From NCBI GenBank assembly GCA_947034885.2, contig OX344755.2, positions 4,528,501 to 4,592,500 on the forward strand: DNA of 64,000 nt, read 5' to 3'. The position numbers were made by a program, and so were the translations under genes. Shown in pieces: positions 24,170 through 35,925 of the stretch. How positions within the stretch are numbered: the stretch's first letter is position 1; each line of letters opens with the position of its first letter. The DNA is from Thuidium tamariscinum (lineage: Eukaryota; Streptophyta; Bryopsida; Hypnales; Thuidiaceae). The notes under the pieces were generated by a model that was given only the letters and a program-made list of their open reading frames with translations, did no database searches and was not told the origin of the DNA.

Positions 24170-24903
24170 GAAACCCTAATCTCTTCAAAACATTCTGGAA
24201 GAAACCCTAACTCCCCGTTCTTTCAAGTTTCAACCACAATAATTTCTTTCATCTCTCCATCGCCGAACTTACAAAATCTCACTCCGGGAGGTGAGTGCAA
24301 AGTCAATGCAACCAAACAGACGGAGATCGCATTCATTGCGGCATCGCAAATCAAACTGGCGAAGGAATGCTGCTAAGAATCCTAAGATACCCTCCCTGAC
24401 AAGAATCAATAATAAGAACATAACCTCTGGGTTAACCCTAGAGCGGGCCGACGTCCACTTTCTGGATAAAATTACAAATGTGGAAATTTGTCAAGTGGTT
24501 GACTTGCATTAACTCTAGTTTACACTTGGAATTGCAAAAAATGAGATCATAGAATCAAAGAACACAAAAATTCCAAAAAATCACTATGTCAAGAAAACCT
24601 CATTTCAAATCTATTCCTACAAAATTTACTCAAAAAATGATAATACCTTGTATTGTAATTGAATTTAGAAAGAAATTTAGATTTTTTTAATTTTAAATTG
24701 TATAGAAAAATATTGGTGATAGCATTGGTGAATCTAACTATATAAATAGAATCTAAAACTCAAACACTATAAGTTTTATTTGCATTTCAATTCCAAAATA
24801 TTCTTCCCAATAGTAATTTAAAATGATTTTTTTTAAAAAAGGGACTACCAATTTCCACAAATTATTCAAATATGCACATAGACAGATCAATCTAAACATT
24901 CAT
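24170..24903. other. RING gene leader and AT-rich spacer
   Basis: The part next to 24169 is mixed in composition and probably the promoter and leader of the RING gene. From about 24500 it turns AT-rich up to the 3' end of the kinase gene. No additional gene. Confidence 0.45.
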
Positions 24904-25812
24904 TTACACTATTATTGTCTTAGAATTAAAGGGATTCAACCCACTTTGCCTTAATTTAGTTTCTTCTAACCTACTTGACATTTCTAGAATCCAAGGATGA
25001 TGCAAAACCCTTGATGGACTCAAACGTTTGTTAACATTGGGTCTCAACATTTTTTGAATGAGATCTTTGGCACCCTTCGAGATGTGTGGCCATCGATTCT
25101 CTGCAAACAAATCTTCGTCCTTCGCAATTTCTTCATACACATTTGCAAATGTGTGACCACCAAAAGGAGCATGTCCCGTTAAGAGAGCATAGAGTACCAC
25201 TCCAAGGCTCCAAATGTCGGCTTTGGGTCCATGGTAGCCTTTTATGACTTCGGGAGCCGTATATCGTGGAGTCCCAACCACCTCATTCAATATTTCGCCA
25301 AACTCAAAAAAACGGGCCAATCCAAAATCAATCATTTTGACTGGTGAACCTTTGCCTTTGGTTTGGAATAACAAGTTTTCAAGCTTCAAATCCCTATGCA
25401 CTATGCCAAAGCTATGGCAAACTTTAATAGCACTAGCAATTTCTTTGATTATTTGAGCGGCGCTTGGCTCATCAAAAATACCATTTTGAAGCATATAATC
25501 AAAGATTGAACCTCCTTCACATAGCTCCATTACTATGTATACATAATCATCGTCTTCAAAAACATCTTTGAGGACTACTATATTTGGGTGTTCATTAAGA
25601 TTGATCAACCTTAAGAGGTTAATTTCACGTGTCACCATTTTGTGTTGTTTTAGTGAGACAAGATTTTTCTTTGATAGGCATTTGCATGCATAACATTTGT
25701 TGGTTTTAATTTGGGTGCACAAATATGTCACTCCGAAAGCACCCGCCCCCAATTGCTTGCCTTTAGTATAGAGGTCTGTGAATTTGAGCGTGGTCATTGT
25801 GAAAAGTAACAA
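24904..25812 (-). CDS. CDPK/CaMK-type serine/threonine kinase, catalytic domain only
   Basis: Intronless 302-residue frame that is almost entirely one protein kinase domain. Visible motifs: glycine loop GAGAFG (22-27), YACK with lysine 44, the C-helix glutamate in REINLL (E63), HRDLKLEN (139-146), DFG (162-164), TPRYTAPE (181-188), ADIWSLGVVLYALLTG (198-213) and the HHPWI end (271-275). All catalytic residues are present. YLCTQIKTNKCYACK, ELCEGG and ISKGAKDLIQKML are closest to plant calcium-dependent kinases, but there is no autoinhibitory segment or EF-hand, only a ~27-residue tail. Such kinase-only forms exist in plants (PEP carboxylase kinases), but the DFGLARFF stretch differs from those. 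A second ATG five codons in may be the true start. No introns, unlike most CDPK genes, so retroposition is possible. Confidence 0.88.
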   Translation of the reverse strand: MLLFTMTTLKFTDLYTKGKQLGAGAFGVTYLCTQIKTNKCYACKCLSKKNLVSLKQHKMVTREINLLRLINLNEHPNIVVLKDVFEDDDYVYIVMELCEGGSIFDYMLQNGIFDEPSAAQIIKEIASAIKVCHSFGIVHRDLKLENLLFQTKGKGSPVKMIDFGLARFFEFGEILNEVVGTPRYTAPEVIKGYHGPKADIWSLGVVLYALLTGHAPFGGHTFANVYEEIAKDEDLFAENRWPHISKGAKDLIQKMLRPNVNKRLSPSRVLHHPWILEMSSRLEETKLRQSGLNPFNSKTIIV

Positions 25813-25866
25813 TTAACAAGTTCATGAAAGCAAAAATAGAATAATAATAATAATGTAGAGTCTTTC

Positions 25867-25874
25867 TATTTATA
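25867..25874 (-). promoter_or_regulatory. TATA box of the kinase gene
   Basis: TATAAATA on the minus strand, 55 bp upstream of the first ATG (25812) and the only good TATA match nearby. It implies a very short leader of ~30 nt. Confidence 0.5.
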
Positions 25875-25961
25875 GTTGAGTTGTGTATTTTTTACTTTGA
25901 ACTAATTTTTACTTATCTTTTACATTGATCTATTTTCCATCTATCTTTTATGTTGTTTTTG

Positions 25962-26073
25962 TTTTCATTTAGTTTTTACTTTATTCTAGTTTTGATTTAG
26001 TTTTTACTTTATTTTAGTTTTGATTTAGTTTTTACTTTGTTTTAGTTTTCATTTAGTTTTTACTATATTCTAG
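25962..26073. repeat. T-rich minisatellite, four 28-bp units
   Basis: Four consecutive units of TTTT(G/C)ATTTAGTTTTTACT plus a TTATTCTAG-like end, with one to three changes between units and a decayed fifth unit following. It lies upstream of the kinase promoter, between two divergent genes. Confidence 0.8.
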
Positions 26074-26490
26074 TTTCATTATGTTTTCATTTTGTTTTCG
26101 ATTAGTTTTTATTTTAGTTAGGTTTTATATAACTTCAAAGTTTTCCAAACACTAGATTTGGTGTCTTGGGGGCATTTAAGTGTTAATACGAAAGGGAAAT
26201 TATTTAAACTTTAAATTACCCTTGATGCACTCCATTCATCGTCCAAAAATCAAATGAACCCGACGAATGTCCGCTTACTTCTCGACGGATGACAGACGGA
26301 CGGAGTCCATTTTCAGTTCCTGTCAAGTAGATTTCATCCATCCACTATCCCTCTCTGATCCTCTCTATCTGCTCCAGCAACCAACACCTGTGTGGCGGGC
26401 TTCAATCCCTCCCCACAAATTGTTGCTCTTCGGAATCACCTCTCACATCCCAATCGCCATTGCCACCCAGCATTCGCACACGCGGTGCTA

Positions 26491-29400
26491 ATGGCATCCC
26501 TCTCCTCCTCACCGTCTTCATTTTACGGCACCCACACCACGCGCCCTCGCTTGTTGAATTTCAGCTGTTCGTGTTCATGGCGAGCGGTGCAATTACCACG
26601 GAGGGAGCTTCACAGTAACGCGGTGTTGAAAAAGCAGAAGAGGCAGACAGGGTTTCGAGTTCTCTGTTTGCAAGTCACTTCCGAGGCTTTTAACCATGAG
26701 GGCGGTGGTAGCGCAACGGGACTGGCGAGTCTAGAGCAGTTCATTCAGCTCAATTCGGGATCCTGGAGTGGGAGTTTTACTGTAAGACAATCCTGAATTG
26801 AATGCAAAGTTTTTGGTTGGTGGGACTTGGTATTGCGCGTTGAGATGTTAGATTATCGCCTGTAGGAGTTTACGATTGTGAGCACAGTCTTGTTTCGTGA
26901 ATCTTGTTGTAGGGTTTAGGGTTCAAGTGTTGGTAACTTCTCGCTTTCACTTCTGCTTGCATTTAGTGCACGGACATTTATTGCTTGTCAACCACTTGGA
27001 AAGGTAATAAGAATTCTGCATTTACGTAGAAGAATGGTTCCCTTTGATTGACAATATCAACATTTCTGTTATGATCGCAAGTAATCAACAATGTGGCTTG
27101 AGATGGAACTGAAAATTTTAAGAAAAATAACTACACACCGGGATTGCAAATTTGCAAGTCTGGTTGCACGTCTCCCACTTCTAGTAACAGGAAGATCCAC
27201 ACTCTCGGTACTTACAGTCGTCACTCACTTAGCGTTTTTTCATTGCCCTGTTCCAACGAAACCCTGAACATAAGAAATATTTCTTGTGAATTGCAAGAAA
27301 CTTCATTTTATGACGAATTTTGATCTTGAGGCTATTGGAGATAATTAAGCATGGACAGTTGGACGTTTATCAGGAAATGCTTCTTGAATCACAAGATATA
27401 GATGATACTTGAGCCATTTTTGGGTGGATAGTTGAAGACTCCATTGTCAAGTAGCTGTAAGAAGTTTCAAATCATTGCTCACAATTGAGTTTGCGAAGTC
27501 GTTTAAAACTTGGGATGTATGGTCAATGACATGGTTTACCGTACATTGTGTTCTCTTTGCTTAATTGTCTGTGTAACGTGGCGTCTCTCTTGCAGCAATA
27601 CGATGTTATGGGCAATGTGTTGCAATGTATTCCGACTAGGCTATCTGCAACTTCGTATGGCAAAGGCGAGAATGTCAGCCTCCTCCAGACGTAAGAAACT
27701 GTCTTTGATGTCACTTGACATATTTTTATCTCTTGCAATAATAGTTCTGGCGTTGCAGTAATAATCATATTATACACATTTCGTTACGATTGTACTGAAT
27801 CGTTTTGGAACACGTTGCTTCTTCTATTTCCGAATTATTAGGGTTGGTTTCTGTGCTTCTTGTTTCTTTTCCTAACATTGACAGGTGGAACTAATTTATG
27901 GCAGGCTGCACATTAAAGAGGCAACCTCGAAGAGTAGAACAGCTGATGAAGGCGATGAACCGGTATGGCAGGAGTTCAAGCTCGTGGATACTAATCTCTT
28001 CACAATGGAGCAGCGGCAGCAGGTCTGCTTAGTGCTCCCAAGCACGAATCAGTTATGCGGTTTTATGAGAAATAAAACCTTCAATTTGGATCTACTAGTC
28101 AATTATTTATATCATCAAATGATGTAGGGTGTGATTTTCTTCTTTTTTCTGGTACATTTTGTTACCTTCCTTGGTGATTTATTTCATTTCTTACGGGTTT
28201 GGAGACAACTATTTATGGCCATATGGGCATGAAGGGGTGAACTGTTCACAAACCTGCAGGGGCACTGAGATGAAGGTACTAATGAGCTGCTTCTTCTTCT
28301 CTTGGCTATGGCAGGTTGGTTTCTTTCCCGGAACGAATGCATACACCGTGTCACATCAAACATCGGAGATGCTAGATAAGGTGTTGAGAATTGGGGTACT
28401 AGGAGAAGACGATGAGGAGGAAGAGGAGTTTCCAAAGTAAGCTTAGAACCCAGGTATGACAAGCCTTGTAAAATGAAGTGAGAAAATTACTAAAACTTAC
28501 CTTTATTTTGAAAGTATGTAGGACCGCCGTGCCGATCTGGCATTTTTAAGGGGTTTAAAGGCAGTCGAAGTCTGATCTGAAGAATTAGAGTACCCTGATG
28601 TATTTGTAAAGACCAAAGGTGAATGAGATCAACCCCAAGGAACTTCTTTAGAACACAAATAAATTATTAGATCCTCAGTAGGACTATTTAGTGCGTGGCC
28701 TAGCAACCATTCCAACCTTGAAATGAACCCTACTCACTCCTCTTTGTAAGGTTTGTGATATGTGATTCGTGAAAGTCTTCAAAGAACACCTTGTTACCTG
28801 GATGGGGTCCTCATCTACCAAGGTTGTTAATGCATCATTCCTAGAGGGAAGAAACCTTGTAGTATGCTAGGTTTCCTCCTCTGAATACTCATCTATTAAT
28901 ACGAACTAGCCACTGGTGCATCTGCTCCCATGCATTGTATATATTTGATTTCAATCTGGGTGACAATATTTGGGACTCCAGCGAGATTCCCTTGATTCTG
29001 TGAACATGCCTGGGTGGTATTTTGTCTATATAACTTCTCATTCATCCCAAGTAATTCATAAATCTTAAGAAGTCGCCTACTCGCCTTCCTTCATGATATG
29101 GAGGTAATTAAGAAATGGAGGTAGTTAGGAGACTTATCCAGGATGCAATCAAAAATATGTTAAATTTTCAAAAGGATTGGGTGCTAATGTTGAACACATG
29201 GACTGACATCAATGTGTGACTGGCAGAGGCGTGAAGCTTCCTTCCCGACGCCCAGCTCTAGTATGTGAGAGCTGTCTCTACTCCAAAGACGCCCAAAGGC
29301 GGGTGAGGGCCTTCCATGTGCTGGACCCGCGGGGCCTCCTGGACGTGATCGGTGTGTTTCACGAGAGCCGAGATGGCAGCTTGTTTGCAGAGTCACAAAG

Positions 29401-30819
29401 GGACCTTGTGGACGAGCCTGGGACCAGAATCCAGGCGCTACTCGGCAGGTGGTCAGGTCAACTTGTGACACAGCGAACTGGCATTTACGGTTCCACCTCG
29501 GCGCGTTGCAATGTTTGGGTTTGCTATGAAAGAGACGAGGATGCCAAGATGAAACTGGTACTACTACTGTGCATCCCTCTGCAAACTCTTTTGTTAGAAT
29601 GGTCCACCTTGCGACTCTCTTTCATAGTTTATGCTGTAGAGTATTGAATTCCTTTGTCATTCTAGCCATTGCGGGATGTCAAGGTTTGTGGTCCGCAAGT
29701 AGTGATATTAAAATACGAGCCTTGAGAACTGCACTGGAGGGCTAGTAGATTGGCCCAGAATTTAGAACTCAGAATTGTGCAAGGTTTAAAAATAAATGAG
29801 TAACAAAAGAAAGAGATCAAAGAATCTTGCGATTGAAGTTGCACACGTGCACAATCCGTCTTTCTTTGTGGCAGGGTGGCAATTGCCAAGTTAGTCACTT
29901 CTTCTGTGAGTCTGTCTATAGGTGGTCACTTTAGATTGCATGCCGGGTAGGAGCCATGTGTGCACTAGCTCTTCATGTTCACTCTTGTTACTAGGAACGG
30001 TGCGAAGTTGACATTGAACAAACGAAACAAAAAGATATGCACCGTTATAGGTGTAGGGTTTCCTATTTATCCAAGCTTCTTATTTCAACCTGTGCATCCT
30101 AAAGTGATCTTAGTCTGTTTAACTGAGGTTTTTGGAATGCTAGAATTATATGACTTCTGGATGTTCTGCAAAGGATGTCTTTGCCCTAGTCAACCTTATC
30201 GCTTGCAGGACCAAGAAGTCCGATGTGGGTCTCATGTTTTCTAAAGCAGTCTTGAGTAGGTCAAATGGAGACTTTATTTTGTTCAATTTTACTTGGTTTT
30301 TGACGAACATTTGCAATGCTCTTCCCTGATTTTGTTGATACAAAGTTCATCCCTATCTGAATTACGTTTTTCATATTATGATCATTTGGAATAGCCATTT
30401 TTAGAACCAGGAATCCTTGATCTTACCCGGGTTAATAAGAACCTCCCAGCTTATGTTGATCAATTAACGAGACATTTTATTAGAGGAAGGAATTATAACA
30501 ATTGCTGATGGTGTTTGTGATGGGTTTACAGGAGATTACAACTGACAGAGGGCAAGGCACCAGGATTGCAATGAACGGGGCTTCGTTGGGAAACATTATG
30601 CGGTTCGAAGGACGGTTGCTGACAACCATGCTTCCCGGAGGACTAGCCATGACATGCCCAGGCAGTGTGGGCCAAAGCGTAGGTCGGAAGCAGGCTTTCT
30701 ACTTTGAAGTCTCGTGGATTGAATCTCCAGGAGAGAGACGACGCCTGGTGCGTACTTATGACACGGATGGCTTGGTGGTGTCTACAAGCCTTGCCACCGA
30801 GTCCAAGCTCTCTTCATAG
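26491..30819 (+). CDS. chloroplast DUF3598-family protein
   Basis: Six exons give a 414-residue protein: 26491-26781, 27596-27690, 27905-28022, 28315-28436, 29227-29557 and 30532-30819, all joined in frame at GT-AG sites. The N-terminus (MASLSSSPSSF, Ser/Thr/Arg-rich for ~60 residues, few acids) is a typical chloroplast transit peptide. Then follow segments I recognise from the plant DUF3598 proteins: LEQFIQLNSGSWSGSFTQYD, NVSLLQTLHIKEA, EWQEFKL-type and NLFT, QVGFFPG, RIGVLGEDD, KLPSRRPALVCESCLYS, RAFHVLDPRG, LLGRWSGQLVTQRTGIYGST, TMLPGGLAMTCPGSVGQSV, and the ending WIESPGERRRLVRTYD. Cyanobacteria have relatives; the biochemical role is not established (a lipocalin-like barrel is often suggested). 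Exon 3 starts at 27905, not at the earlier AG (27884), because only that choice keeps the frame across QTLHIK. It is divergent from the kinase gene, with ~680 bp between starts. Confidence 0.88.
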
Positions 30820-32479
30820 TCCAGTTTCTGTAAAGTGGTCATTTTATGATTGCTAGGTTGAGTACCACTCTTCAAAAGTGCGACCCACTTTATTTTGAGC
30901 AATTCTTTATTGCACCAATTTTCGTTGTAGGAATGATTAGAATCTAATGACTTGATGACAACTCTCGCACTTTTTCTCATTATTTAGAGTAGATGGTCAC
31001 CGTACTAAATTGGAACTCTCAGTAAGTAGACAAATGGTAGGTTGGTTGTGTTTCTTTGTAGTTCAAGTTTGGGAAATTGATTTGATTCATACTTTAAGAT
31101 TTAGTATCTCTATTTCACGTGTGCTTGCTAATTTTAGATTTTTGAGTAATATAGTGAGTAATATGAGACTATTTCAAGAACTTTTATGCAACATTGTAAT
31201 GAGAATCTTTCTCATTTGATACAAAATTGGGGACACTACATTGGGTTCCCATCATTGTTATTGGTAGCATTGAAAGTGGAAATTTAGTGAACTAGTATGG
31301 AGATGGGGGTTCTATGCAACATTTATTGTATCAATACCATGTTTGATAGCCATGCTCTTGAGCCATTGTACAAAGATCAAATGGAAATAGAATCATGTGA
31401 TGTTATTAATGTCCTTTTAGTTTGGTATCATTGATTGTACTTGAATGTCTTGAGTAGTATCAATTTCTTCTTTGGAGATACTATTGATGTACTTGACAAC
31501 AAAATGTGACAAAATGCATATTGTAATTGTAGCCAATGGTCAATACTAGTACTATATTGTTGACAATAGCCAATGAAAAGCTAAATTCTTTTATTATATC
31601 AAAATCTCCAAATGTCCAAATGCATTATGTCTTGAAAATTGAGATATTTGTAATATACTCCCAATGGTTCTTGCTTTAATGAAGTTTATTGTAAACCACT
31701 CTAATTGATTTGAAAATACTACAAATTATTTATCCCAATTAGCATTTTCACCACTAGTAGTGATATCAATACTTTTCAAAGAGGGGATCTTTATAAATGT
31801 ATTTATGGTTGGTAAAAAGTTTAGATCATTGTTTATGGTTAACATTAATTTTCATCATTAGTGTAGTTTAAAGTTTGAAGTTTTCTATCTTTTTTTTGGT
31901 TGTATGGGCACCTAGCAAAATGAAACTTGTTTACAATCAACTTAATGGCCCTAACCATGGGTGATTGCAAGAGGAGTGTGATGGTTCCATGCTGATAATG
32001 TTAGTAAACCATCATCTCTTCACATCTATCAGTCTTGTATGTTAGCTTTCATTTTTACTCACAAGTGCCCGATCGAATGGCCCAAATTACCGAAAGTGGT
32101 CTCTATTTAGAGGAGTTGAAATGTCTTGTAGGAAGCTGAGGAAGGTAGTACATGTTCCAATAGAAGAAAATAAATCATTACCTTCCTTTTGTGATTGATA
32201 GAAGTAAGTTTGACATGATTCAGCCGAGGCATCGACCAACATATATATATATATGATCTGTCAATCTCCACGGCGGAACTGCAACTAAGGCTCCAGTTCG
32301 CTATTCAATCAATTCAACTGGAGTCTCCTTTAATTTATTAATTCACACCGACATACATTCACGAACTGGGATCCACACATGCATGGTGTTCTCTGTGGAG
32401 ATTGTCACCTCGAGAATCGAGATTGTTCGTCCCATTCAAGTAATCTCTACGTACGTACGCAACTACACATGATAGCTAC
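30820..32479. other. AT-rich spacer between the gene island and the inverted-repeat cluster
   Basis: Contains the 3' end of the DUF3598 transcript, then AT-rich sequence without genes, and a short (AT)n run near 32240-32254. A GGGTGATTGCAAGA phrase near 31961 is the complement of the dispersed motif seen at 586. The minus-strand AATAAA complement at 32334-32339 is a likely poly(A) signal for gene A. The outer end of the giant inverted repeat lies at or beyond gene A; its partner boundary is outside the window. Confidence 0.45.
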
Positions 32480-33259
32480 TCAACAGTGAGGAACCCTGTC
32501 GCAGTGACTTGCGGGAGAAGCGTTGCCACACTGCACATCGAAATCTGGGACATAACCCGAGCCACTGGGAAACGCGTGAACCTTCAGCCACCAGGGGTCC
32601 AGCGCAACAACCGAGCTTTCAAGTCGGCATTCCACGGTAAGCATGGTATTTGCACGCAGCTTGGTAAACACGAAATCCCCTATCCCGGGTTGCTCCTGCA
32701 TTCTGGTGTCTCTCACAGTTCGGCCTTGCAAGTTTCCTTGTGCAACGTCGGCGAAGCAGATGCTGGCCGCCAGCACCGCCACCGCAAACATCACCGACAG
32801 CTTCCTGCACGAATATTCGCGGGATTACAGCCAAGCACGTATACATTAAACCATGCACTCGTACTCATGAAGAATTCCAATGTTCAAGAACATCAACGTG
32901 AATGTGGAAACTGGTCAGAGAGAGTGAATTCAACAGTCGTACTACAATTACGGATATTTCCAACCACGCTGCGAAGCTAGGTACAGAGAGCAATGTCTGA
33001 CTGCCCTTGTTGCCTAGCTCTTCGTGGAAGTGGAACCAGTCATATTGTGAAACTAACGGTACCCAGTCGCTTGATGCTCCTGTCTACGATCAATGTAAGC
33101 AAATCATATCGACTCCAATCGCTATTGTCGTAGTGCATAATGGAACAGTGACATCAGTGATCGACTGCAAAGCCAAGTACGTGAAACAAGGAAACGGACT
33201 GGTTGCAACTTGCAAGACACGGGAGAAGATGGATCGGAGGACAACCTTGCCGTCGCCAT
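32480..33259 (-). CDS. gene A: secreted four-cysteine SH3b-like protein
   Basis: Two exons: 33246-33259 (14 nt, ATG GCG ACG GCA AG) and 32480-32804, separated by a 441-bp GT-AG intron; 112 residues. The start MATAR is supported because the same 14-nt piece and donor occur in all six paralogues and the join restores a basic n-region. Residues 1-28 are a signal peptide (hydrophobic core VMFAVAVLAASICFA, likely cut near VAQG). The mature part has four cysteines (VEC, VQC, SHC, C-terminal PHC). SH3b-like marks are DPWWLKV, then SGYVPDFDVQC. It differs from B-E in several loops (GIGDFVFTKLRANTM, HAFPSG). Its mirror copy is gene F, identical over the part of F in the window. TATA at 33780-33787, about 520 bp before the ATG, so the leader is long and may be spliced. 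Function unknown. Confidence 0.82.
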
Positions 33260-33450
33260 CGGGTATATATTCTTGTGCATGTCTCGTTCGTTCAGATTAA
33301 TTGAAAACCTGTGCAAAACCAAGACACCGCATAGCACGTCGTGAGTTCTTCTAAATATATAGAATGCAAGCTGACCAAATGAAACAGTCATGCACAACAG
33401 AACGCAGGCCTGGGGTCTGAGAAGTTAGAGCTATCGACATGAGACTGAGA

Positions 33451-35207
33451 GTGACGAGTTGCGATTTCTCGAAAGAGCAAGGAAATTCGTGAGAACGAGA
33501 AAGCCAGCCAATTGCATTGGCAACGCAAGTATATCGATCCCAACTAGCTGGGATAGAAGAGATCGAAACGACCAAGGCAGCGACACATGCAGCAGCGACC
33601 GATCGAATGCGGCAGCATGCAACTCTATCGAGTCGGAGCACAAATTGCAGAATGAAGGAGGAAGCAGCAAGGTGCCTGGGAAGACCTTGAATGGAAGCAA
33701 GGCAGCGACAATGGTGATGCTGGAGCGAGCAGGAAAGCCAGAGTCACGTACACTGAGTGTGGGCCGAGCGAGGAGTCCGTTTATATACTGCTCCCCACTC
33801 CGACGAAAGTTGCTTTGATCAGTTGGGAAGTTCGACTCCTACATGCATCCAGTGGAAGGCGAGGCTGGCTGGCTGGCACCCGATGCACCGCGGTTCACGG
33901 GTTCAACTTGACTAAAGGAGTCTCCAGAAGCATCTCAAACGGAACACTTTTTACCAGCTCGTTCGTTCTGCGCAGCTAGAGACTAGTAATAGTAACATTC
34001 TTCCCTTCTTTGTTTGTCATAGCATAGCATTGTTCAGGAGTGAGATCCAAATGTAAGTATGTAACCTGAAATGAGATGGCCTTGTTCCTCATGAACATGT
34101 TCATGTATAGCCAGATATGGGGCCCAACACATTTTTTCAGTGCCTTTTAAACTTGAGAACATAACCCTCTTTTAACTCTTTGGTATTGTGGAAAACATTG
34201 TACCATTTTTCCAAAGATTGTAGAAGGAAAAAGGGAGGGGAGCTCCCCCAACCTTTTAAATGGAAAAAATGGCCTTCATATGGCCGAATACATGCATCAA
34301 TTGTGCCTTCCAAGTTCCAATCTATAAGCCTATAAGGCAAGAATTTTTGCGATGGTGATTTCATTATTTCATAACATAATATTCATTTACAGTGCATCAG
34401 ATTGATTAGAGTGAGCTCCCCTCCCTTTTTCCTTCTACAATCTTTGGAAAAATGGTACAATGTTTTCCACAATACCAAAGAGTTAAAAGAGGGTTATGTT
34501 CTCAAGTTTAAAAGGCACTGAAAAAATGTGTTGGGCCCCATATCTGGCTATACATGAACATGTTCATGAGGAACAAGGCCATCTCATTTCAGGTTACATA
34601 CTTACATTTGGATCTCACTCCTGAACAATGCTATGCTATGACAAACAAAGAAGGGAAGAATGTTACTATTACTAGTCTCTAGCTGCGCAGAACGAACGAG
34701 CTGGTAAAAAGTGTTCCGTTTGAGATGCTTCTGGAGACTCCTTTAGTCAAGTTGAACCCGTGAACCGCGGTGCATCGGGTGCCAGCCAGCCAGCCTCGCC
34801 TTCCACTGGATGCATGTAGGAGTCGAACTTCCCAACTGATCAAAGCAACTTTCGTCGGAGTGGGGAGCAGTATATAAACGGACTCCTCGCTCGGCCCACA
34901 CTCAGTGTACGTGACTCTGGCTTTCCTGCTCGCTCCAGCATCACCATTGTCGCTGCCTTGCTTCCATTCAAGGTCTTCCCAGGCACCTTGCTGCTTCCTC
35001 CTTCATTCTGCAATTTGTGCTCCGACTCGATAGAGTTGCATGCTGCCGCATTCGATCGGTCGCTGCTGCATGTGTCGCTGCCTTGGTCGTTTCGATCTCT
35101 TCTATCCCAGCTAGTTGGGATCGATATACTTGCGTTGCCAATGCAATTGGCTGGCTTTCTCGTTCTCACGAATTTCCTTGCTCTTTCGAGAAATCGCAAC
35201 TCGTCAT
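33451..35207. repeat. inner palindrome 1: shared divergent promoter/leader block of genes A and B
   Basis: Arms 33451-34245 and 34413-35207 are reverse complements (coordinate sum 68658) with no difference I could find over the leader, TATA and upstream parts, around a 167-bp unique spacer (34246-34412). The innermost shared bases are GAGCTC. The palindrome ends in the leaders. Outside it, A and B are still homologous but clearly diverged, most strongly in exon 2. A single-stranded copy would form a ~0.8-kb hairpin. Confidence 0.93.
33780..34878. promoter_or_regulatory. head-to-head TATA promoters of genes A and B
   Basis: TATATAAA occurs on the minus strand at 33780-33787 (gene A) and on the plus strand at 34871-34878 (gene B). 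Each follows the same block, GCAACTTTCGTCGGAGTGGG then GAGCAG, which precedes the TATA box in all six paralogues including the more divergent C and D. The ~1.1 kb between the two boxes is therefore a symmetric bidirectional control region. The strongly conserved block just upstream of TATA is the best candidate regulatory element of the family. Confidence 0.75.
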
Positions 35208-35403
35208 ACTCTCACATCTCTAACATCTTAGACCCCTGGTCATCATTCCGTTATGCATGACTATTTATTTCATTTCGCTTGTATATACACGGATCGAAGA
35301 ATTTCCCCATCACGAGACTCACGACGTGCTATGCGGTGTCTTGGTTTTGCACAAGTTTCCAATTAATCGGAGAGAACGAGACGCACTGACGCAGGTACAC
35401 CCG

Positions 35404-35925
35404 ATGGCGACGGCAAGGTTGTACTCCATCTTCTTTCGTGTCACATGTGCAAGTTCGTTTCTTGTTTCACGTACTTGGTTTCGCAGGTGTTCACAATGCA
35501 AGCGAGTACTTACGTTGACATTCTTCTTGATGTCAGCATGAGAATGAGTCTCAGAGCTTAGTTTAACAGTTGTAATCCCACGCATGTGCAGGAGGCTCTC
35601 GCTGATGTTTGTGGTGGCGGTGCTGGTGGCTAGCATCTGCTTCGCCGCCGTGGCTCAAGGCGCCGTGTCAGGCCGAACTCTGAGAGCGACGAAGCTGCAA
35701 GAGCGGCCCGGGACAGCGCCAAGCTTCTTCATCCCAGTGGAGCAGGGCACCCTCCTTACCGTGGATTTCCGGCTTGAAAGCTCGGCCGTTGTGGGGGACA
35801 ACTGGTGGCTGATAGGCTTCTTGGTCGCCGGTGGCCAGCGGGGCTATGTCGCAGATTTCGACATGGTGTGTGACGGCGATACTGCGGCCGGCCACTGCGA
35901 CACGGTTCCTTACTGTGTTGTTTAA
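35404..35925 (+). CDS. gene B: secreted SH3b-like protein lacking one conserved cysteine
   Basis: Exons 35404-35417 and 35592-35925 with a 174-bp intron; 115 residues starting MATARRLSLMFVVAVLV. Signal peptide to about residue 28 (FAAVAQG). The mature part carries TLRATKLQERPG, GTLLTVDFRLESS, VVGDNWWLIG, QRGYVADFDMVC, GHC and PYC. The first mature cysteine of every other member (VEC or VDC) is phenylalanine here, leaving three cysteines. If the first pairs with one of the others, a disulfide is lost. Partner copy in the other arm is gene E, which keeps the cysteine. Compared with A/F it has a longer C-terminus (PYCVV) and a shorter intron. TATA at 34871-34878. Confidence 0.82.

Noticed and set aside
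27885..27904. Exon 3 of the DUF3598 gene starting at the earlier AG (27884)
   Set aside because: It shifts the frame into a stop given the phase of exon 2. The acceptor 20 bp later restores QTLHIK, conserved in the family.
33459..33818. 119-residue open frame repeated at four places (33459+, 34840-, 61515+, 62863-)
   Set aside because: It runs antisense through the leader and TATA box of genes A, B, E and F. Its conservation follows from recent DNA duplication and it has no domain.
35584..35925. Gene B start at MCRRLSLM (ATG within the 3' end of the intron), and the equivalent in C, D and E
   Set aside because: The ATG lies in TGTGCAG just before the splice acceptor. Joining the conserved 14-nt exon gives MATAR in all six copies and explains the donor, acceptor and phase.
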